NCBI GenBank assembly: GCA_964441335.1
Contig: CAYTUI010000030.1
Location: 1 to 17,871, forward strand
Source: CAYTUI01 sp964441335
Lineage (GTDB): Bacteria; Patescibacteriota; Patescibacteriia; UBA1558; 2-01-FULL-52-15
Direction of reading: 5' to 3'
DNA length: 17,871 nucleotides
The notes beneath the pieces are model-generated. The model had not been told where the DNA came from and did no database searches. It was given only the letters and a program-made list of their open reading frames with translations. Position numbers and translations under genes: made by a program. Below are positions 12,712-17,871 of the stretch, piece after piece; the stretch's first letter is position 1; each line of letters begins with the position of its first letter.

Positions 12712-13572
12712 ATGTCAACACTGGCGATTCTAACCAAAAAATATCTCCAAGACCTAGAGGAGAAACAACGCCGAACTTCACGGACGGCGCAAAATTATCA
12801 TTTATACTTAAATAGATTTCTACAATGGTCAAAAGTCAATAACCCCAAAGATATTAATAATTCAGTAGTTATTAAATTTGAAAATCATTTAAAAAATCTG
12901 AAAGGACGTCAGCGTAATTTAACTCCGGCGACAATTAATTATCACCTGATCGCTTTACGTAACTTTATTAAATATCTTAACCAACATCATCATAAAGTTA
13001 AGGTCAAAAATCAAATTAAGCTTAATAAAATAAAATATTCTACGCCTAGAGAACTAGCCCCAACTCAATTGAGCCGATTAGTTAATGCTCCCACAACCAC
13101 CTCTGACCGACCGTTAATAAAATTAAGAGACAAAGCCTTATTAGAAATTTTAATTACCACCGGTCTAAAGCTTTCGGAATTGGCGTCTATCAAAATTAGC
13201 GATATTAATTTGTCCAAAAAAGAACTGGCAGTGGAAAGTTTTAATTCCCGCGTCTTACCATTGGACAAGCGTACAGTCAGCACTATCCGAGAATATCTGA
13301 AACTACGACCGGGCAAAAATCCTTATTTGTTTTTGTCGCTTGATCAAGCTGCCAGACAGCGCCAGCAAAATAATAAACCGCTAACCGGACGTTCTATTGA
13401 AAGGTTAATCGAAAAATATGCCAAGCTAGCCGGATTGCCGAAACAAATTTCGCCTAACACTCTACGTCACCAATTTGCTATTTCTCTAATAAAAAATGGA
13501 GAGGATGCGCAAGCTCTCCAAGAATCGTTGGGTTATATTTCGGAACAAACTGTTAAAAGATACCAGAGTTAG
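12712..13572 (+). CDS. Tyrosine recombinase (XerC/D-like) with degenerate active site
   Basis: The 286-residue product has the N-terminal SAM-like core-binding domain (about 1-95, with TPATINYHLIALRNFIKYL) and a C-terminal catalytic-fold domain (about 115-286). Of the six catalytic positions only two are normal: Arg252 in NTLRHQFA and the nucleophile Tyr284 in VKRYQS. Arg I is Lys153 (TGLKLSEL), the beta-hairpin Lys of GKGNKER is Glu175, the His before LRH is Asn249, and the later His/Trp is Tyr275 (LGYIS). The chain stops two residues after the tyrosine, whereas XerC/D have roughly twenty more. The stop codon is the first unit of a heptameric repeat. It is probably inactive or greatly altered and may act as a DNA-binding protein. 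The gene is A+T-rich and convergent with the kinase gene. Confidence 0.85.
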   Translation: MSTLAILTKKYLQDLEEKQRRTSRTAQNYHLYLNRFLQWSKVNNPKDINNSVVIKFENHLKNLKGRQRNLTPATINYHLIALRNFIKYLNQHHHKVKVKNQIKLNKIKYSTPRELAPTQLSRLVNAPTTTSDRPLIKLRDKALLEILITTGLKLSELASIKISDINLSKKELAVESFNSRVLPLDKRTVSTIREYLKLRPGKNPYLFLSLDQAARQRQQNNKPLTGRSIERLIEKYAKLAGLPKQISPNTLRHQFAISLIKNGEDAQALQESLGYISEQTVKRYQS

Positions 13573-13597
13573 TGAGTAGTGAGTGGTAAGTAGTGAG
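13570..13597 (+). repeat. Heptameric tandem repeat, four units of TAGTGAG
   Basis: The units are TAGTGAG, TAGTGAG, TGGTAAG, TAGTGAG. The first TAG is the stop codon of the recombinase-like gene, so the array begins exactly at the end of the coding sequence. Confidence 0.8.
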
Positions 13598-13624
13598 TCG
13601 CCCCACCAAGCTGAAGTCTCACCC

Positions 13625-14275
13625 TTAATTATTTATAAAGTCTTTGAGCTTAGTTTTAAGTTCACTTAACTGCGGGTGGCTGTCTGAGCTATCAGTTTCA
13701 ATTTCAGCGAAAAAGTTTATGGACAAATTGGAATGAAATTCCTGTTTTCTACGATTATATACTTCTATCGCCTTCTCACCCTTATAATCCCTTTGCTGAT
13801 TATTTGCATCCAGTCTTTTTAATATTTCAGCTTCAGAAGCTATAATATGAATATACAAAACCGAAATATCATATTTTCTGCGCATCTCCTTTAATAGCGC
13901 TTGAACATACGGCGGTGCGCAATCCGCGTCAACAACCAAACTATAACCCTTTGCCACCAATTTAGCTGATAAATGATAAGCTATTTCCTGCGTTCTAATA
14001 TTGTTAAAGCCCTTATTTTTCAGCACCTCCCTAATTTTATCGGTAGAAACAGACGCTAAAGGAAAATCCTTCTGTAATTCCTTAATCACCGTACTCTTGC
14101 CGGAGGCGACGAGACCGACCGGGGCAATAATAATTTGCTTAGCCAACTTTTTATCTGGAAACTTAATCAACCGCTCACACTCGTCCCCGACTATCTCTAA
14201 ATTCTTATCGTCAAGTTCTTGCCCTTCGCTGGATTCAGCTAGGTTGGCTTGCGCGTATTTGCTTTTGTAGATCAT
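13625..14275 (-). CDS. P-loop AAA_33-like kinase/ATPase
   Basis: The 216-residue product is a small P-loop protein. The Walker A motif GLVASGKST is at 54-62, after a strand IIIAPV. STDKIREVL (77-85) looks like the substrate-proximal segment of AAA_33 or zeta/polynucleotide-kinase-like enzymes. VVDADC (114-119) fits the Walker B-like strand, and an Arg-bearing lid helix lies near 150-170. Such proteins phosphorylate small molecules or nucleic-acid ends; the substrate cannot be read from the sequence. The start codon lies two bases after the stop of the epimerase-like gene, so the two are cotranscribed. The order HAD phosphatase, cupin epimerase, kinase hints at small-molecule (sugar) metabolism, but that is inference. 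Confidence 0.75.
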   Translation of the reverse strand: MIYKSKYAQANLAESSEGQELDDKNLEIVGDECERLIKFPDKKLAKQIIIAPVGLVASGKSTVIKELQKDFPLASVSTDKIREVLKNKGFNNIRTQEIAYHLSAKLVAKGYSLVVDADCAPPYVQALLKEMRRKYDISVLYIHIIASEAEILKRLDANNQQRDYKGEKAIEVYNRRKQEFHSNLSINFFAEIETDSSDSHPQLSELKTKLKDFINN

Positions 14276-14277
14276 GC

Positions 14278-14796
14278 TTATTGCAAAGACTTAAAACTGC
14301 TACCTTTTTCATCGCGCTCCGAAATAATCGGCCGTCTAGTCGGCCAGGGAATATTTAAATCGGGGTCGTCCCAGAGAATTGTTTTCTCATCAGCCGGATT
14401 ATAATATTTTGTTACTAAATAAACATAATCGGCTGATTCACTTTTTACGTAAAAAGAATTAGCAACACCGACTGGTATATAAATAGCGATTTTATTATCC
14501 TCTCCCATCTCTAGCATCTCATACTGACCATAAGCGGGGCTATCTTTTCGCGTATCAATAAAAGTAGCTAAAACTTTGCCAGAAATTATATATACTAGTT
14601 TTTCAAAATTAGCCACATGAATACCGCGTAAAACGTTTTGCTTTGACCGTGAGTGATTTAAACGAACAAATTCCATCTTTTTACCAATCGCTTCTTCCAG
14701 CTCATTAAGCCTGAAAGTCTCGCGAAAAAATCCTCGTTCATCTTCAAATGTAGGTAGATCAATAATGTATACGCCTTTTATTTTACTTTCAATCAT
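14278..14796 (-). CDS. dTDP-4-dehydrorhamnose 3,5-epimerase (RmlC/RfbC) family cupin
   Basis: The 172-residue product has RmlC length and order: FEDERGFFRETFR (17-29), NHSRSKQNVLRGIH (47-60) with the expected catalytic base His60, EKLVYIISGKV (65-75), IYIPVGVANSF (105-115), the Tyr region TKYYNP (129-134), and DDPDLNIPWP (142-151). The usual AHGF is ANSF, so one conserved His is replaced by Asn. The family epimerises C3 and C5 of nucleotide-linked 4-keto sugars. No rmlA, rmlB or rmlD is near, so the true substrate is uncertain, and a related sugar isomerase role is possible. The start overlaps the HAD stop (TAATG), giving translational coupling. Confidence 0.85.
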   Translation of the reverse strand: MIESKIKGVYIIDLPTFEDERGFFRETFRLNELEEAIGKKMEFVRLNHSRSKQNVLRGIHVANFEKLVYIISGKVLATFIDTRKDSPAYGQYEMLEMGEDNKIAIYIPVGVANSFYVKSESADYVYLVTKYYNPADEKTILWDDPDLNIPWPTRRPIISERDEKGSSFKSLQ

Positions 14797-15389
14797 TATT
14801 TTAAATTTAAAATTTTTCTTGTACTGTTAGCGTCGTGAAATTTATAAGCATTAAAGCCTAATGATCTCGCGGGTTCAATATTTTCATCAGAGTCATCAAA
14901 GTAAACGCATTCGTCGGCTGTTAAATTATTCTCGCTCATCATGTTAGTATAAGCTCTCTTATCTGGCTTAACATAACCCGTCTGCCAAGAGTAGTATACA
15001 CCGTCATATTTCTTTAAAAATGGAAAATTTTCGTCATAATATTGACTTCGTTCTTTAAAATTATTGGATAGTATATACACTTTAACACTCGTCATTTTTA
15101 GATCATCAGCCAAGCTGACCATTTCAGGCACTTCCTTTTCGCTTCCAAACCAATATTTATAAAAATCTTGCTCATTTAAACCCACTCCCCAATCTTTTAA
15201 ATATGGTAACCATAGTTCATAAGCTCTGGGCGCGTTGGGTTGACGTACCTGTGACATTACGCTTTTTAAAACCGGCAAAAAAATAGCTTTCGCTACGCCA
15301 AAATCCTTGGCAAATAATTCACTCAAATACGGTCCCTGAATAAATACCCCATTAAGATCAAATATAACTGCTTTAATTTTTTTATCCAT
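14796..15389 (-). CDS. HAD-superfamily hydrolase
   Basis: The 197-residue product shows the four HAD motifs: I, FDLNGV with nucleophile Asp11; II, VYILSNN with Ser107; III, Lys140 in GYVKPDKRAY; IV, YFDDSDEN with Asp164 and Asp165. The second residue of motif I, normally Asp (general acid in phosphatases), is Asn13. DxN versions occur in some HAD subfamilies, so activity may differ from a classical phosphatase. A helical cap lies between motifs I and II (about 20-95). The start is supported by AGGAG seven bases upstream, overlapping the sufU stop. It is part of the compact six-gene minus-strand run, downstream of sufU. Confidence 0.85.
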   Translation of the reverse strand: MDKKIKAVIFDLNGVFIQGPYLSELFAKDFGVAKAIFLPVLKSVMSQVRQPNAPRAYELWLPYLKDWGVGLNEQDFYKYWFGSEKEVPEMVSLADDLKMTSVKVYILSNNFKERSQYYDENFPFLKKYDGVYYSWQTGYVKPDKRAYTNMMSENNLTADECVYFDDSDENIEPARSLGFNAYKFHDANSTRKILNLK

Positions 15390-15399
15390 AAGCTATCTC

Positions 15400-15861
<462 letters not shown>

Positions 15862-15878
15862 TTTTAGTTTGGTAGTGA

Positions 15879-15924
15879 GTAGCTTGGTAGTTTAGTAGCA
15901 CATACGCTTTTGCTACCAAGCTAC
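15879..15924. repeat. Inverted repeat between sufS and sufU
   Basis: GTAGCTTGGTAG (15879-15890) and CTACCAAGCTAC (15913-15924) form a perfect 12-bp stem around 22 bases. The flanks carry GTAG or CTAC spaced about every eight bases (15873-15900 and 15913-15940), so the arms look like a short-period array that has folded back. No T-run follows on either strand. Confidence 0.7.
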
Positions 15925-15936
15925 CACTCTACTAAT

Positions 15937-17154
15937 CTACCTATATACTACAATACAGTCCTTAATCGCCTTAATCAAAACGTCAATCTCTTCCGTGGTG
16001 TTATAAAAATAAAAACTAGCTCGGACACTGGCGTTAATTCCTAAGGCCTGATGCAAGGGCTGGGTGCAGTGATTACCGGCACGAACCGCCACTCCAAAAC
16101 TATCTAGGTGTGCCGCCACATCATGTGGATGAATACCGGAAATATTAAACGACACTACACCTATCTGTTTAGTCGGATCTTGCGGTCCATAAACTTTTAC
16201 TTGTTCAATTGACTTTAACTGTTCTAAACAATAAGCCGTCAATTCTTCCTCCTGCTGTTTAATATTTTGTAAACCAAATTTATTTAGATAATCAATGGCC
16301 GAGCCCAAACCAATAGCGCCGGCGATATTAGGTGTGCCGGCCTCAAACTTCCAAGGCAGATGATTTTCACTAAAACCTTCTTTATCCACGGTCATGATCA
16401 TATCCCCACCTCCCTGATAGGGTGGCATTTTCTCTAATAACTCCCGGCGTCCGTAAAGTATACCGATACCGGTCGGCCCCAGCATCTTATGACCGGAAAA
16501 AGCCAACCAATCGCAATCCAAATCCTTAACATCCAGAGGCATGTGTGGGCTACTTTGCGCGGCGTCTAACATAACCAAAGCGCCGGCTTGATGCGCCATT
16601 TTAATCCAAGGCTTAACATCATAAACAGTCCCCAGCGTATTTGAAATATGAGTTAGAGCTACTAATTTCACTTTTCCACTCGTTAATAAGTTCTTCAGTT
16701 CTTCCGTTCCTAAGTCTCCTCGGGCGTCACAGTCCCACCACTTTATCACCGCACCTTTTTCTTTAGCCAACATCTGCCAAGGCACAATATTGGAATGATG
16801 ATTAACAACAGCCAAAATTATTTCATCACCAGCCTTAATATTCTGCCTTCCCCAAGTAGCCGCGACCAAATTAATACTTTCGGTCGTACCCCTAGTATAG
16901 ATAACTTCTTGCGCGGATTTAGCCTTTATAAAATCAGCTACTTTCTGCCTAGCGCCTTCATAGGCCGTGGTAGCCTGTTCGCTCAAAAAATGAATACCGC
17001 GATGGACATTGGCATTGGTCGTTTTATAATAGTCAGTCATAGCTTCAATGACGGCAGTTGGTTTTTGGGTAGTGGCGGCGTTATCTAAATACACCAACGG
17101 CTGGCCGTTAGCCTTGGTTTTTAAAATGGAAAAATCCTGTCTATTATTGTTCAT
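15937..17154 (-). CDS. sufS: Cysteine desulfurase SufS (group II)
   Basis: A PLP-dependent enzyme that takes sulfur from L-cysteine to give a protein persulfide for Fe-S cluster assembly. The 405-residue product has full length. Landmarks are YLDNAATTQKP (22-32), the VNHHSNIVPW cofactor-stacking His (119/120), LDAAQS (196-201) with Asp197, the Schiff-base Lys223 in SGHKMLGPTG, and the active-site Cys363 in RAGNHCTQPLH, whose short RxGxHC loop marks group II (SufS/CsdA) enzymes. The start overlaps the end of the sufD-like gene by 11 bases, and sufU follows after about 75 bases, so the three form an operon. Confidence 0.97.
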   Translation of the reverse strand: MNNNRQDFSILKTKANGQPLVYLDNAATTQKPTAVIEAMTDYYKTTNANVHRGIHFLSEQATTAYEGARQKVADFIKAKSAQEVIYTRGTTESINLVAATWGRQNIKAGDEIILAVVNHHSNIVPWQMLAKEKGAVIKWWDCDARGDLGTEELKNLLTSGKVKLVALTHISNTLGTVYDVKPWIKMAHQAGALVMLDAAQSSPHMPLDVKDLDCDWLAFSGHKMLGPTGIGILYGRRELLEKMPPYQGGGDMIMTVDKEGFSENHLPWKFEAGTPNIAGAIGLGSAIDYLNKFGLQNIKQQEEELTAYCLEQLKSIEQVKVYGPQDPTKQIGVVSFNISGIHPHDVAAHLDSFGVAVRAGNHCTQPLHQALGINASVRASFYFYNTTEEIDVLIKAIKDCIVVYR

Positions 17155-17842
17155 TTACTTTGGTGGCAATTAGCTTCTTAATCTCGGTTTTTATCTTAGT
17201 ATCGTTTATATCCTCATACACTGTAGCTAAGAATCCGTCAAGGAGCAAGGCTTTCGCCTCTTTTGTTGCCAAACCGCGTGACTGTAAATATGCCAAGTCG
17301 TCCTGCTGTAAGCGGCTTTGACTGGAACTGTGACCTGCCTTAACCTCATTAGCTTCTATCTCTAATGAAGGTATTGAATGGTTCTGCACCTGATCTGACA
17401 ACAAATAAGTTTTTTCTTCCAAAGAGGCTTCACTACCCTGCGCTTGGGGCATAATTTTTATTTTACTTTTGACACTGCCCTGTGCCTGATCGTCCAGAGC
17501 CTGCCGAATTTTAACTACTGATTTGGTTTCCGGTACTTGATGATTAACATTAAGTATTAAATTAAACTGCTGATCTTTATTGCCATAGACCAAGGCTGAC
17601 AGTTCTAGACTACTTCCCTGGCCGGCTAAATCGCAATCTACTGACAAATTAATTTTATTACCCGCTAAACAGACAATGATAATTTTTAAATTTGAGTCTC
17701 TAGCTAAAATAAAATGTCGCTGCAGATCAATGTCGCCCCTGTCTTTATCTAAATATAATAAATAGCAGTCATCAGAATGTAACTTAATTCTAAACCTTTT
17801 ATCAGGAGTAATTTTTTTAGTTGTCTGCTCAATAATATTCAT
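17144..17842 (-). CDS. sufD: Short SufB/SufD-family Fe-S assembly protein
   Basis: The 232-residue product keeps the beta-helix core and C-terminal signature of SufB/SufD: SIPSLEIEANEVKAGHSSS (156-174) with His171, which corresponds to the conserved cluster-associated His of SufD, then a QDDLAYLQSRGL helix (180-191) and a C-terminal helical tail. Typical SufD has about 400 residues, so the N-terminal helical domain is missing or replaced by a short strand region. SufD pairs with SufB and the ATPase SufC; neither is in the window, and they are expected to the right. It overlaps sufS by 11 bases. The start sits directly after a heptameric repeat (17846-17871), with TATAGG just before the ATG. 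Confidence 0.85.
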   Translation of the reverse strand: MNIIEQTTKKITPDKRFRIKLHSDDCYLLYLDKDRGDIDLQRHFILARDSNLKIIIVCLAGNKINLSVDCDLAGQGSSLELSALVYGNKDQQFNLILNVNHQVPETKSVVKIRQALDDQAQGSVKSKIKIMPQAQGSEASLEEKTYLLSDQVQNHSIPSLEIEANEVKAGHSSSQSRLQQDDLAYLQSRGLATKEAKALLLDGFLATVYEDINDTKIKTEIKKLIATKVNEQ

Positions 17843-17845
17843 ACC

Positions 17846-17871
17846 TATAATCTATAAGCTATAAGCTATAA
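17846..17871 (+). repeat. Heptameric repeat upstream of the sufD-like gene, cut by the window end
   Basis: The units are TATAATC, TATAAGC, TATAAGC and a partial TATAA. The array ends the window, so its full length is unknown. It occupies the position of the promoter or ribosome binding region of the sufD-like gene and contains -10-like TATAAT and TATAAG strings. Confidence 0.75.

Overview
The window looks like a fragment of a small bacterial genome of the Candidate Phyla Radiation (Patescibacteria, Parcubacteria-like). This is an inference. It rests on the compact layout, the mostly A+T-rich genes, the scarcity of Shine-Dalgarno sequences, a minimal suf cluster, and a secreted FnIII/PA14 protein whose C-terminal repeats I associate with this radiation. 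The standard bacterial code fits: every gene reads through cleanly, and all 17 stop codons are TAA or TAG.

Layout. 1-1400: a secreted, Cys-rich beta-helix protein (+) with higher G+C than the rest; it looks foreign, or it marks a contig join. 1426-1965: a small repeat field with three direct copies and one inverted, hairpin-bearing copy of a palindrome-rich element, tightly enclosing a GIY-YIG nuclease gene (-). 1973-3484: comM/yifB AAA ATPase (-). 3485-4116: a G+C-rich, gene-free stretch with a complete transcription unit on the minus strand (promoter, many hairpins, tandem terminators), a candidate structured RNA. 4117-6258: a secreted FnIII/PA14 surface protein (+) that appears to be leaderless. 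6333-7135: lspA and a DksA/TraR zinc-finger gene (-). 7232-7550: a second candidate RNA (-), with two consensus DnaA boxes behind it. 7723-12349: rpsO, a NYN-domain RNase-like gene, pnp and a membrane-anchored protein (-), a translation/RNA-turnover block. 12507-12635: a third candidate RNA (-). 12712-13572: a tyrosine-recombinase-like gene (+) that has lost most of its catalytic residues and also appears to be leaderless. 13625-17842: six closely packed minus-strand genes: sufD-like, sufS, sufU, HAD phosphatase, a sugar-nucleotide epimerase-like cupin and a P-loop kinase.

How the genes relate. SufD-like, SufS and SufU form the desulfurase-scaffold half of an Fe-S assembly pathway; sufB and sufC would be expected beyond the right edge. 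S15, the NYN protein and PNPase form an RNA-centred neighbourhood. LspA, the FnIII/PA14 protein and the beta-helix protein concern the cell surface.

The most unusual features are (i) three promoter-to-terminator units on the minus strand that match no RNA family I can recognise, filling the three largest gene-free gaps; (ii) heptameric tandem repeats at gene junctions, one array of ten units lying in frame inside sufU; (iii) promoters whose spacing predicts leaderless mRNAs; (iv) a PA14 domain apparently inserted into the first of three C-terminal repeats; (v) a catalytically degenerate recombinase. RNA and promoter calls are by eye only and were not tested by folding or covariance searches.
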